From Thalassobacillus sp043497085 (GTDB lineage: Bacteria > Bacillota > Bacilli > Bacillales > Halobacillaceae), in the NCBI GenBank assembly GCA_043497085.1, contig JBIEKI010000002.1: a stretch of 64,000 nucleotides of DNA; one strand, 5' to 3'. Position numbers and translations under genes: made by a program. The notes under the pieces were generated by a model. That model did no database searches. It saw only the letters and a list, made by a program, of their open reading frames with translations, and was not told the DNA's origin. This document shows, in pieces, positions 34,533-43,221 of this stretch; position 1 is the stretch's first letter; each line of letters starts with the position of its first letter.

Positions 34533-37319
34533 ATGGCAAGATTTACAGTCGTTGATTTAGAAACCACCGGTAACGCACCACTGAAAAACGATCGAATCAT
34601 CGAAGTCGGGATCGTAATCTGGGAAGATGGAGAAGTAGTGGAAGAGTTCTCATCGTTAGTCTATCCAGAGCAAGATATTCCACCGTTTATTACAAACTTG
34701 ACCGGGATTACAAATGAGCATGTGGAAAATGCCCCTCTCTTTTCAGAAATTGCCCCAGAGATTTACCGAATGTTTACAGGTGCCTATGTAGTTGCACATA
34801 ATATTCAGTTTGATCTTGGCTTTTTAAATAAAGAATTTGTGAGATGTGGTCTGAATGCACTTGATAACCCCGTAATCGACACGGTGGAACTCGCACGCAT
34901 CCTTCTGCCTCAGTCTCCAGGCTTCAAACTAGGGCAGCTTGCAGAACAATTGCACATCCAGCATAACGATCCCCATCGTGCTTTATCTGATACAAAAGTG
35001 ACAGTGGATTTATTGGCATATTTGTTTCAGAAATTCACGAGGCTTCCATTGGTTACATTGCAGCAGCTTTTAGAAATTGAAAGTCCTCTGAAAAGTGATT
35101 TACGTAACTTACTAAAGGATGAAATCAGTCGAAAAATGTACAGTGACCAAGAAGATCAAGAAGTGGAAATGATTCATGGCCTGGCTGTAAAAGCGATAGC
35201 ACCCAAGTCAGAATATGAACACGAAGTGCCTGATTCTTTCGGAGAGTATCTCGATCAATTATTTTTTTCTGAAAATGGATTAGCTTCCATCATCAATGAT
35301 TATGAATACCGGGAAGGCCAAAAGACAATGGCAGAAACCGTTTATGATGCATTCACATCCGAAGAGCATGCATTGATTGAGGCAGAAACTGGTACAGGTA
35401 AATCACTGGCTTATTTGATACCCGCTGTCTATTATGCAGTCACGAATAGAAAGAGAGTGGTCATAAGTACATTTACAACACAATTACAGCGCCAGCTTTT
35501 GGAAAAAGAAATCCCTCAGGTTAAAAAGTTGTTCAGTCATCCGTTCGAAATTGCATTATTGAAAGGTAAAGAACATTACATCAGCACCCTTCGTTTCAGT
35601 AAAGAACTGAAAGAAGGAAGCAGAGATAATTACGATATTATTTTATCCAAAGCGATGCTTCTTGTCTGGCTGACGGAAACGATTACTGGGGATATTGACG
35701 AAATACAATTACCTTCAAGTGGAAAATATCTATGGAATCGAATCTCTACGGATCAAGAAGAAGCAGAAGAAACCTGGTCAAGGGCCAATAAAGATTCCTT
35801 TTACAGAAAGGCAAGGAGTCATGCAGAGAAAGCTGATATCATTATTACCAATCATTCTTTATTATGTACTGACTTGACACTGGAACATGCGTTCATGCCT
35901 GAATTTGATCATTTGATAGTAGATGAAGCCCATCATTTAGAAACGACAGCCAGCAAATATTTTGGCCTTCATATGGATTATGGGTTATGGCAAAATTACT
36001 TTAACCAGCTGGAAGCTTTATATACTTCAAAGAAATCAGCCTGGTCAAGTAAAATGATGGAAATTGTAAATGAAAATCTTCCTGTCTATAAACAGTTGAA
36101 AGAAGATCTTGATAGTTTATTCCGTTATTTATTTCAGCTGGTTATGGCTAACAATAAAAAACGGGCAGATAGAAGTGATGTCGGCAGGGTCCAATTTACT
36201 TATCAGCATAATAAGATTAAACCAAAGCAGTTATCGACTATTCAGGAAATGGTCCAAAGGCTAAGCTTTGCTGTCAATCATCTGGATAGAGGGATGGAAG
36301 CGTTGTACGCACATTTGGAAGCAGAGAATATTCTTACCGACTCCAGCAATTCAGATTTTATAGAAATATCAGCTTTCATCCAGAAATTAAATCAAATGAA
36401 TGGTGAGCTGCACCAGTATTTACTGGATGATGAGGAAGAAGAGGTGAAATGGCTGGAAATTGATGCAATGGGAGCACATAATTCCGTGTACCTCTATAGT
36501 GAACCAATAAACGTCTCAGAACGGTTGAAGCATTCTTTATTTGAATCTAAAGACAGTATTGTTCTTACAAGTGCAACCCTCACTATGAAGCATTCTTTTC
36601 GTTATATTACCGACCGTCTGGGAATCACGGATCTCAAGCCAGTTCAAGTGAAAATTCCATCACCTTACCCTTTTTCAGAACAGGTGCAGCTAATGGTACC
36701 AAATGATTTTCCTGATATAAAAAGCGATCAAACAGAATTCATTCATGCAACCTGTGAAGCAATTTATTCCATGGCCCAAATCACCGAAGGAAGAATGCTT
36801 GTTTTATTCACTTCTTATGACATGTTGAAAAAAACATATGAACTGCTGAGGGAAATAATTCTTCCGGAAGAATTCATGTTGTTTGCTCAAGGAATTACAA
36901 GTGGGAGTCGAGAACGTTTGAAGAAAAACTTCCAAGCCTTTGACCAGTCGATTTTGCTTGGAACCAGCTCGTTTTGGGAAGGCGTCGATATTCCTGGTGA
37001 TGACTTATCTTGTCTTATGATTGTGCGTCTGCCTTTTCAGCCGCCAAACCATCCTGTATATCAAGCCAGAGCAGATCGATTGAAGCAAAACGGAAAGAAT
37101 GCTTTTATGGAACAATCTTTGCCTCATGCAGTCATCCGGTTCAAACAAGGATTCGGCCGACTTATCCGTTCCAGTACCGATAGGGGAATTGTTTTCGTTT
37201 GTGATCAGCGCCTGATCCATGCACGTTATGGGAAATATTTTATCCAATCGATTCCCGAGGTTCCATTAGAAATTGACAGTACTGCAAGACTAATGGAAAA
37301 AGCTCAAGAATGGTTATGA
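34533..37319 (+). CDS. dinG: DinG-family exonuclease/helicase-like protein
   Basis: A 928-aa protein. The N-terminal ~170 residues are a DEDDh 3'-5' exonuclease (VVDLETTG with D8/E10; AHNIQFDLGFL; HRALSDT). The rest is a DinG/XPD-type helicase domain with Walker A EAETGTGKSLAY, DEAH-type VDEAHHLE and ending motif FKQGFGRLIRS. The Fe-S cysteine cluster of E. coli DinG is not evident, as in other Firmicutes; in Staphylococcus and Bacillus the protein acts mainly as a nuclease. GAGGGGTAAGGG ribosome site. Confidence 0.93.
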   Translation: MARFTVVDLETTGNAPLKNDRIIEVGIVIWEDGEVVEEFSSLVYPEQDIPPFITNLTGITNEHVENAPLFSEIAPEIYRMFTGAYVVAHNIQFDLGFLNKEFVRCGLNALDNPVIDTVELARILLPQSPGFKLGQLAEQLHIQHNDPHRALSDTKVTVDLLAYLFQKFTRLPLVTLQQLLEIESPLKSDLRNLLKDEISRKMYSDQEDQEVEMIHGLAVKAIAPKSEYEHEVPDSFGEYLDQLFFSENGLASIINDYEYREGQKTMAETVYDAFTSEEHALIEAETGTGKSLAYLIPAVYYAVTNRKRVVISTFTTQLQRQLLEKEIPQVKKLFSHPFEIALLKGKEHYISTLRFSKELKEGSRDNYDIILSKAMLLVWLTETITGDIDEIQLPSSGKYLWNRISTDQEEAEETWSRANKDSFYRKARSHAEKADIIITNHSLLCTDLTLEHAFMPEFDHLIVDEAHHLETTASKYFGLHMDYGLWQNYFNQLEALYTSKKSAWSSKMMEIVNENLPVYKQLKEDLDSLFRYLFQLVMANNKKRADRSDVGRVQFTYQHNKIKPKQLSTIQEMVQRLSFAVNHLDRGMEALYAHLEAENILTDSSNSDFIEISAFIQKLNQMNGELHQYLLDDEEEEVKWLEIDAMGAHNSVYLYSEPINVSERLKHSLFESKDSIVLTSATLTMKHSFRYITDRLGITDLKPVQVKIPSPYPFSEQVQLMVPNDFPDIKSDQTEFIHATCEAIYSMAQITEGRMLVLFTSYDMLKKTYELLREIILPEEFMLFAQGITSGSRERLKKNFQAFDQSILLGTSSFWEGVDIPGDDLSCLMIVRLPFQPPNHPVYQARADRLKQNGKNAFMEQSLPHAVIRFKQGFGRLIRSSTDRGIVFVCDQRLIHARYGKYFIQSIPEVPLEIDSTARLMEKAQEWL

Positions 37320-37376
37320 TTTTTTCGTCTGCATATGCTAAAGATGTTAAATTCTTTGAAGATAGCAGGGATGCAG

Positions 37377-38162
37377 ATGTTAAGATTATTGTTTCTGTTA
37401 CTGTTGAGTCTGGTCATGACAGGAGCAAGCCAGCCAGAAGGTTCACAATACGAACCTAAAGAACAAAGTCAGGCGAAAATCACATTCTTTAATTTGGCGG
37501 ACGGGGAAGCAACATTGCTCCAAACTGACCGTAAAAAATATTATCTCATCAATACAGGGGAACATGACAGCTATAAGCAGCTGATCGAAGAACTTGAACG
37601 TTTTGATGTTAAGACAATCGAAGGAATTATACTGACTGGTCAAACCAATGATTATTGTGGGAACATGAATAAACTTATCGAACAATATCAAGCAGAAAAA
37701 ATTTATCATACAGGAACAATACAAACCAATTGCCAGCCGGAGGCAGATGTGACGACCACTACCTGGAAAGAAGACGATGAAGTCCACTTAGATGGTATTT
37801 CCGTTAAGGTCATTTTCACGGATGAAGAAAAAATGGCCCTACATTTATCCTTTTATGAAACGGGAGTCATTTTCTTCGCAAAAGGGGATGTTGAGGAAGA
37901 AATTCATATTACCAAAAAATCATTGCCACCTTTTCAAATCTTAAAAATCGGGGAGTATGGGACGGGTAATGCCCCAACAGAACAATTTCTGGAAAAAACA
38001 GATCCTCACTTGGCAGTTATTTTTACAAGAAAAGGAAGTTCGATGAATGATGGTCTGATTGAACGTATGCATGGCTTCTGGATGGATGTATACCGGCTCC
38101 AGCAAACCGGAACGACAACAATTGAAATGGACAAAGACCAATACAATGTACCATCAGATTAA
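37377..38162 (+). CDS. Secreted ComEC-like metallo-beta-lactamase-fold protein, degenerate
   Basis: A 261-aa protein with an N-terminal signal/anchor (MLRLLFLLLLSLVMTG). The body follows the beta-lactamase-fold pattern of ComEC C-terminal domains: ITFFNLADGEATLLQTDRK, then the motif-II position EGIILTGQTNDYCGNMNKLI. In active enzymes this is TH.D.DH; here the histidines are replaced (T-G-Q-T-N-D-Y-C), so metal binding is probably lost. ATG 37377 has GCAGGG at a fitting distance; 37335 has no site. Not part of the B. subtilis dinG-ypmA order as I recall it. Function unknown. Confidence 0.6.
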   Translation: MLRLLFLLLLSLVMTGASQPEGSQYEPKEQSQAKITFFNLADGEATLLQTDRKKYYLINTGEHDSYKQLIEELERFDVKTIEGIILTGQTNDYCGNMNKLIEQYQAEKIYHTGTIQTNCQPEADVTTTTWKEDDEVHLDGISVKVIFTDEEKMALHLSFYETGVIFFAKGDVEEEIHITKKSLPPFQILKIGEYGTGNAPTEQFLEKTDPHLAVIFTRKGSSMNDGLIERMHGFWMDVYRLQQTGTTTIEMDKDQYNVPSD

Positions 38163-38171
38163 ATTAGAAAA

Positions 38172-38190
38172 ACTTGGCTTGTCGCCAAGT
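38172..38190 (+). terminator. Possible terminator hairpin
   Basis: ACTTGGC / GCCAAGT stem shortly after the preceding gene; the T-rich stretch comes only about 20 nt later, so termination is uncertain. Confidence 0.35.
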
Positions 38191-38248
38191 CCTTATGGCG
38201 AAAGCCTTAGTTTTACTTATACTTTAATCCTTTAACAAAGTTACTTTC

Positions 38249-38285
38249 TTAAAGTAAAAAAACTGTGCCCGAAGTCCGGGCACAG
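38249..38285 (-). terminator. Minus-strand terminator without an obvious gene
   Basis: CTGTGCCCG / CGGGCACAG, nine perfect bp. On the minus strand the hairpin is followed by seven Us; on the plus strand it is not. No minus-strand gene is seen immediately to its right. Confidence 0.55.
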
Positions 38286-38322
38286 GATGGTTGTGGGTTA
38301 GGTTTTTTTGGTTTATGTGGAA

Positions 38323-38348
38323 TTCACCATCAAATTTTGATAAGTGAA
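38323..38348. promoter_or_regulatory. Dyad operator candidate at the ypmA promoter
   Basis: ATCAAA-T-TTTGAT inner palindrome flanked by TTCAC and GTGAA, total 26 bp, covering the expected -35 position. Confidence 0.45.
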
Positions 38349-38349
38349 C

Positions 38350-38358
38350 TGTTATAAT
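38350..38358 (+). promoter_or_regulatory. Extended -10 promoter for ypmA-ypmB-aspB-asnS
   Basis: TGT-TATAAT immediately after the dyad; leader of about 97 nt to ypmA. Confidence 0.6.
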
Positions 38359-38461
38359 GATAAAGGTGATGACTTTACGTTACATTAATATTGTCCGTTA
38401 AACTGCCATTTATATGAGTAGCAAATATTGAGATGAACTGATTTTTTTGGAGGAATAAATA

Positions 38462-38632
38462 ATGGGGAATAAAATCGAAACACTTTCAACGATTAAAATT
38501 AAGAATAGTGATGATTTGTACAAAATTGTCGATACGTTGAATCGTACATTGAAAGAACAAAATTTAATGTTTGGATTGGCATTGGATGACGATGATCAGG
38601 ACACAGCAGTCTTCACGATCTACCGTACCTGA
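38462..38632 (+). CDS. ypmA: YpmA small protein (DUF4264)
   Basis: A 56-aa protein beginning MGNKIETLSTIKI and ending AVFTIYRT, with the central DLYKIVDTLNRTLKEQNLMF stretch that I recall from B. subtilis YpmA. TTGGAGG ribosome site 8 nt before the ATG. Overlaps the start region of ypmB, so the two are likely coupled. Function unknown; conserved across Bacillaceae in front of ypmB-aspB. Confidence 0.88.
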   Translation: MGNKIETLSTIKIKNSDDLYKIVDTLNRTLKEQNLMFGLALDDDDQDTAVFTIYRT

Positions 38633-39119
38633 TTGGGTAAAATGGACAGTTCTTGGCAGTATTGTTATCGGCTTGATTCTAACCATTGCTGCTTACTGGT
38701 TTTACACAGACATCATGGAAGATAAGCAAGAAGGATATGGGGCATCAAAGCAAATAGCCGTTGAAAAAACGGCATTGATTGACATCGACTCTATTCAAAG
38801 GTATAACGGTAACGAGGTACTTCACATTGTTTCTGGAGCAACTGAGTCCGGGGAACACGGTTATGCTTTTATCAGTAAGGAAAATAAGCAACTGGTCACT
38901 TATTTGGAGAAAGAAGAACTTGCTGATGCATCCAGTCTGGAAAAAGCGTGGCAGGAAAATTGTGATAAGTGCGAATGGATTGATATCAAATTGGGACTTG
39001 AAGATAAAAGAACGGTTTGGGAAATGACCTACATAGATGAGCAGGGAAGATACGTAATAGCTCATTATGACGCCAAGTCAGGAGAACGGTATCAGCAATT
39101 TGCATTCAGACGATCTTAG
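38586..39119 (+). CDS. ypmB: YpmB-like PepSY-type membrane protein
   Basis: A protein of about 177 aa with one N-terminal membrane helix (VKWTVLGSIVIGLILTIAAYWF) and an extracytoplasmic part built like PepSY domains (TYIDEQGRYVIAHYDAKSGERY at the C-terminus). The start is uncertain: ATG 38586, ATG 38592 or TTG 38571 all lie inside ypmA without a clear ribosome site, suggesting coupling to ypmA translation. Order ypmA-ypmB-aspB-asnS matches B. subtilis. Function unknown. Confidence 0.78.
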   Translation: MTMIRTQQSSRSTVPDWVKWTVLGSIVIGLILTIAAYWFYTDIMEDKQEGYGASKQIAVEKTALIDIDSIQRYNGNEVLHIVSGATESGEHGYAFISKENKQLVTYLEKEELADASSLEKAWQENCDKCEWIDIKLGLEDKRTVWEMTYIDEQGRYVIAHYDAKSGERYQQFAFRRS

Positions 39120-39133
39120 GAGGAGTGGAGAAA

Positions 39134-40318
39134 ATGAAACTAGCAAACCGGGTACAAGCTTTGACACCATCAAGTACATTAGCGATAACAGCAAAGGCAA
39201 AAGCACTGAAAGCAGATGGACATGATGTCATCGGCTTAGGCGCAGGAGAGCCGGATTTCAACACCCCAGAATATATTTTGGATGCAGCTTCCTATGCAAT
39301 GAAACAGGGCCTGACTAAATATACTCCATCAGGCGGTATTCCTGATTTGAAGCAGGCGATTATCGAAAAATTTTCAAAAGATCAAGGATTGAATTACAAA
39401 GATACACAAATTGTCGTCACTACAGGAGCTAAGCACGCTTTATACACATTATTTCAAGTTATACTTAATCCCGAAGATGAAGTGATTGTTCCGACTCCAT
39501 ACTGGGTGAGCTATCCGGAACAGGTAAAGCTGGCAGAAGGGAAGCCGGTTTTTGCCGAAGCAAAAGAGGAGAATGGGTTCAAAATCACTCCAGAACAATT
39601 GGAAGCTGCTATATCCTCGAAGACGAAAGCGGTTATAATTAACTCACCAAGCAATCCTACAGGCATGATGTATTCCCGGGAAGAGTTACAAAAACTTGGA
39701 GAAGTCTGCCTGAAGCATGACTTGCTGATTGTTTCGGACGAAATTTATGAAAAACTGATTTATTCAGAAGAAGAACATGTTTCGATCGCTTCTTTATCAG
39801 AGGAATTATACAAACATACCATCGTTATCAATGGTGTCTCTAAATCACATTCGATGACTGGGTGGAGAATCGGCTACGCAGCAGGGGATGCGGAAATCAT
39901 CAAGGCGATGACTAGCATGGCATCCCATTCCACATCCAATCCGACTTCAATTGCACAGTACGCTGCACTAGCGGCATATACAACGGATGAACATGAAGTA
40001 AATAAAATGAAACAAGCATTCGGTGAACGGTTAGAAAAGCTTTACGATTGGATTGTTGAGATACCTGGTGTAACGTGTGTAAAACCAAAAGGAGCCTTCT
40101 ATCTGTTTCCTAATGTCAAAGAAGCCAGTGAGCAGAATGGCTTTGATACGGTTGATGCATGGGTGGAAGCATTATTGGAAGAAGAAAAAGTAGCAGTAGT
40201 GCCGGGTTCAGGATTCGGTTCCCCGGAAAATATCCGACTTTCGTATGCCACTTCTTTAGATCAACTCGAAGAAGCAGCTAAGCGGATCAAGCAATTTGTA
40301 GAAAAACATAATTCATAG
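39134..40318 (+). CDS. aspB: Aspartate aminotransferase
   Basis: PLP enzyme interconverting aspartate/2-oxoglutarate and oxaloacetate/glutamate. PLP lysine K237 in GVSKSHSMTGWRIGY; SPSNPTG at 171-177; SDEIYE near 201. ATG at 39134 follows TAGGAGGAGTGG; the GTG at 39125 lies in that site. 394 aa, about the length of B. subtilis AspB. Feeds aspartate to the adjacent asnS product only indirectly. Confidence 0.96.
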   Translation: MKLANRVQALTPSSTLAITAKAKALKADGHDVIGLGAGEPDFNTPEYILDAASYAMKQGLTKYTPSGGIPDLKQAIIEKFSKDQGLNYKDTQIVVTTGAKHALYTLFQVILNPEDEVIVPTPYWVSYPEQVKLAEGKPVFAEAKEENGFKITPEQLEAAISSKTKAVIINSPSNPTGMMYSREELQKLGEVCLKHDLLIVSDEIYEKLIYSEEEHVSIASLSEELYKHTIVINGVSKSHSMTGWRIGYAAGDAEIIKAMTSMASHSTSNPTSIAQYAALAAYTTDEHEVNKMKQAFGERLEKLYDWIVEIPGVTCVKPKGAFYLFPNVKEASEQNGFDTVDAWVEALLEEEKVAVVPGSGFGSPENIRLSYATSLDQLEEAAKRIKQFVEKHNS

Positions 40319-40335
40319 TAGTTGGAGGGAACATT

Positions 40336-41628
40336 GTGAAAACGACGATAGCAGAAGTACACAAACATGTAGGCGAAGAGGTGACGATCGGAGCGTGGCT
40401 TGCTAACAAAAGGTCCAGCGGAAAAATAGCTTTTTTGCAGTTAAGAGATGGCACGGGCTTTATGCAGGGAGTTGTAGTCAAGGCTGAGGTTGGTGAAGAA
40501 AAGTTTCAGGAAGCGAAAGGTCTGACTCAGGAATCATCCCTTTATGTTACTGGGACAATTGTAGAAGATACACGTTCTCCACTTGGTTTTGAAATGCAAG
40601 TGAGTGATTTCGAACTAATCCATGAAGCGGTTGATTATCCGATTACACCTAAAAATCACGGTACGGAGTTTTTGATGGACCACCGTCATTTATGGTTACG
40701 TTCTAAGAAACAACATGCAGTAATGAAAGTTCGTAATGAAATCATTCGGGCGACATATGAATTTTTCAATGAGCAAGGTTATGTTAAGGTCGATCCTCCG
40801 ATTTTGACTGGAGCTTCAGCAGAAGGAACGACAGAATTATTCCATACCAAATACTTTGATGAAGACGCTTATCTTTCTCAATCAGGTCAATTATACATGG
40901 AAGCAGCAGCGATGGCATTCGGGAAAGTGTTTAGCTTCGGGCCGACATTCCGAGCCGAAAAGTCGAAGACAAGGCGCCATCTTATTGAATTCTGGATGAT
41001 TGAACCGGAAATGGCTTTCATGGATCATGAAGACAGCCTCCAGGTACAGGAGGAATATGTTTCACATGTGATTCAATCCGTGTTAAAAAATTGCACCATT
41101 GAACTGCAAGTACTGGAGCGTGATACTGCTCAACTGGAAAAGATACAAGCTCCTTTCCCACGAATCACCTATGATGAAGCAATCCAGTTAGTGAAAGAGA
41201 AAGGTTTTGATGATGTCGAATGGGGTGACGACTTTGGGGCTCCACATGAAACTGCAATTGCAGAAAGCTTTGACAAACCTGTTTTCATTACCCATTGGCC
41301 TGCGGATATCAAAGCGTTTTACATGAAACCAGACCCGAAACGTCCGGATGTTGTGTTATGCGCTGATTTGATTGCTCCAGAAGGTTATGGAGAAATCATT
41401 GGAGGTTCACAGCGGATCGATGATATGGAACTGATGGAACAAAGGTATGAAGAACATGGGTTGACGGGTCCTGCTTACGAATGGTATCTGCAGCTGCGCC
41501 AGTATGGCAGCGTTCCTCACTCCGGATTTGGCCTGGGGTTAGAGCGTACGGTTGCATGGATAGCAGGTGTAGAGCACGTAAGGGAAACCATTCCATTCCC
41601 TCGCTTGCTGAATCGTTTATATCCATAA
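40336..41628 (+). CDS. asnS: Asparaginyl-tRNA synthetase
   Basis: Class IIb synthetase charging tRNA-Asn. N-terminal OB fold (VTIGAWLANKRSSGKIAFLQLRD region), motif 2 FRAEKSKTRRHLIEFWMIEPE and motif 3 GFGLGLERTVAW. GTG start behind TTGGAGGGA; 430 aa, the family length. No T-box leader precedes it; it appears to be read from the ypmA promoter with aspB. Confidence 0.97.
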   Translation: MKTTIAEVHKHVGEEVTIGAWLANKRSSGKIAFLQLRDGTGFMQGVVVKAEVGEEKFQEAKGLTQESSLYVTGTIVEDTRSPLGFEMQVSDFELIHEAVDYPITPKNHGTEFLMDHRHLWLRSKKQHAVMKVRNEIIRATYEFFNEQGYVKVDPPILTGASAEGTTELFHTKYFDEDAYLSQSGQLYMEAAAMAFGKVFSFGPTFRAEKSKTRRHLIEFWMIEPEMAFMDHEDSLQVQEEYVSHVIQSVLKNCTIELQVLERDTAQLEKIQAPFPRITYDEAIQLVKEKGFDDVEWGDDFGAPHETAIAESFDKPVFITHWPADIKAFYMKPDPKRPDVVLCADLIAPEGYGEIIGGSQRIDDMELMEQRYEEHGLTGPAYEWYLQLRQYGSVPHSGFGLGLERTVAWIAGVEHVRETIPFPRLLNRLYP

Positions 41629-41659
41629 TGGAAGGATGAGGACCTTCAATAAGATTTTT

Positions 41660-41694
41660 CATAGACCATGCTGTATTAACGGGCATGGTCTATG
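41660..41694 (+). terminator. Hairpin after asnS
   Basis: Twelve-bp perfect stem CATAGACCATGC / GCATGGTCTATG. The T tract is poor (TTATG), so it may be a weak terminator or an mRNA-end stabiliser. Confidence 0.6.
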
Positions 41695-41754
41695 TTATGA
41701 AGAGCGGATTGGAAAAAAAGACAGCCAGTATATATACATTTAAGGTGTGAAATC

Positions 41755-42450
41755 ATGAGTAATTATCAGCAATATCAGGATATATTAAATGATCAAATGG
41801 TTATATCCAAACGCTTATTGAAGAACTATCAGACGTTAGGATTGACGGAATCAGAATTATTAGTTTTACTTCAAATCCAACGCTTTTACTATGAGGGCAA
41901 TCCTTTTCCTACACCAGAGGAGATTGCTCAATTTGCTTCAGGCACAGAACAGGATTGTTCCCGACTGCTCCGTAATATGATCAAGAAAAAGATCCTGGTA
42001 ATTGAACAAAAAAGAAATGAAGACGGCATCCTGAATGAATATTATTCTTTTGAGCCGTTGTGGGAAAAACTATATACGGTTGAAAAAGAAGTTGCGCCTG
42101 AATCTAACAAAGAAGCACATGATAATTTATTTGTATTATTTGAACAAGAATTCGGTCGTTTATTATCTCCTTTCGAGATTGAAACCATTAATATATGGCT
42201 CGATCAAGATGGACAGCAGCCAGCACTCATTAAAGCTGCATTGAGAGAAGCGGTCTTAATGGGAAAACTGAATTTCAAGTATATCGATCGCATTCTTAGA
42301 GAATGGAGTAAGAAGGGGATTAGGAGCGTTGATCAGGCAAGACAGGCAGGAAAACAATTCAGAGGTCAACAGCAGCATACCGAACAGCCAGTATCTCAAC
42401 GCTCCAAGAAGGATATATCTTTATATTATAATTGGCTTGAGGAAGAATAG
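41755..42450 (+). CDS. dnaD: DNA replication protein DnaD
   Basis: Helicase-loading/primosome protein at oriC and restart sites. N-terminal winged-helix part (LGLTESELLVLLQIQRFYYEGNPFP) for oligomerisation and the C-terminal DnaD/DnaB-2 domain (FEQEFGRLLSPFEIETINIWL) with the YxxxIL-like YIDRILREWSKKGI motif. 231 aa. Order asnS-dnaD-nth is conserved. Confidence 0.95.
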   Translation: MSNYQQYQDILNDQMVISKRLLKNYQTLGLTESELLVLLQIQRFYYEGNPFPTPEEIAQFASGTEQDCSRLLRNMIKKKILVIEQKRNEDGILNEYYSFEPLWEKLYTVEKEVAPESNKEAHDNLFVLFEQEFGRLLSPFEIETINIWLDQDGQQPALIKAALREAVLMGKLNFKYIDRILREWSKKGIRSVDQARQAGKQFRGQQQHTEQPVSQRSKKDISLYYNWLEEE

Positions 42451-42465
42451 GGGAGAGATGGACAG

Positions 42466-43122
42466 GTGCTCAATAGAAAACAGATTGAATACTGCCTGCA
42501 AGTATTTGAAGAGATGTTTCCACATGCAGAATGTGAATTGAATCATTCCAATCCATTTGACTTGTTAATTGCAGTGGTGCTGTCAGCTCAGTGTACGGAC
42601 GCATTGGTCAATAAAGTGACGAAGGACCTTTTTAAAAAGTATCGCACCCCGGAAGATTACCTGGCAGTGCCCATTGAAGAATTAGAACAGGACATCCGCT
42701 CCATCGGTTTATATAGAAATAAGGCTAAAAACATTCGTAAGCTGTCTCAAACGCTGTTGGATAAGTTTGACGGGGAAGTACCGCGGACTAAAAAAGAGCT
42801 GGAGAGCCTGGCAGGTGTAGGAAGAAAGACAGCTAATGTGGTAGCTTCTGTAGCATTTGAGGAACCTGCCATAGCTGTTGATACCCACGTTGAACGTGTC
42901 TCGAAACGATTAGCTATCTGTAGATGGAAAGACTCTGTGCTGGAAGTAGAGAAAACGCTCATGCGGAAAATTCCAAAGGAGAAGTGGAGCGAAACGCACC
43001 ATCGTATGATTTTCTTCGGGCGCTATCATTGCAAAGCCCAACGTCCAAATTGTGAACAATGCAAACTGTTGGAAATTTGCCGAGAAGGTCAGAAGCGTAT
43101 GAAGAAACAGAATCGTATATAA
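42466..43122 (+). CDS. nth: Endonuclease III
   Basis: Bifunctional DNA glycosylase/AP lyase for oxidised pyrimidines. Helix-hairpin-helix LAGVGRKTANVV with catalytic K121, aspartate D139 in VDTHVERV, and 4Fe-4S ligands C189, C196, C199 and C205 (C-x6-C-x2-C-x5-C). GTG start; 218 aa. In B. subtilis ypoC follows; here it is missing and the converging ponA terminator comes at once. Confidence 0.96.
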   Translation: MLNRKQIEYCLQVFEEMFPHAECELNHSNPFDLLIAVVLSAQCTDALVNKVTKDLFKKYRTPEDYLAVPIEELEQDIRSIGLYRNKAKNIRKLSQTLLDKFDGEVPRTKKELESLAGVGRKTANVVASVAFEEPAIAVDTHVERVSKRLAICRWKDSVLEVEKTLMRKIPKEKWSETHHRMIFFGRYHCKAQRPNCEQCKLLEICREGQKRMKKQNRI

Positions 43123-43137
43123 ATAGCTTTTAGCAAA

Positions 43138-43178
43138 AAGAAAAGCCAGTAGATGAAATACCATCTACTGGCTTTTTG
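43138..43178. terminator. Bidirectional terminator between nth and ponA
   Basis: Fifteen-bp perfect stem AAAAGCCAGTAGATG / CATCTACTGGCTTTT, T-rich on the plus side and A-rich before it, serving both converging units. Confidence 0.9.
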
Positions 43179-43221
43179 AATGTCACTTTTATGGGGTAAT
43201 TTGTAAGACTTTGCTCTGGTA

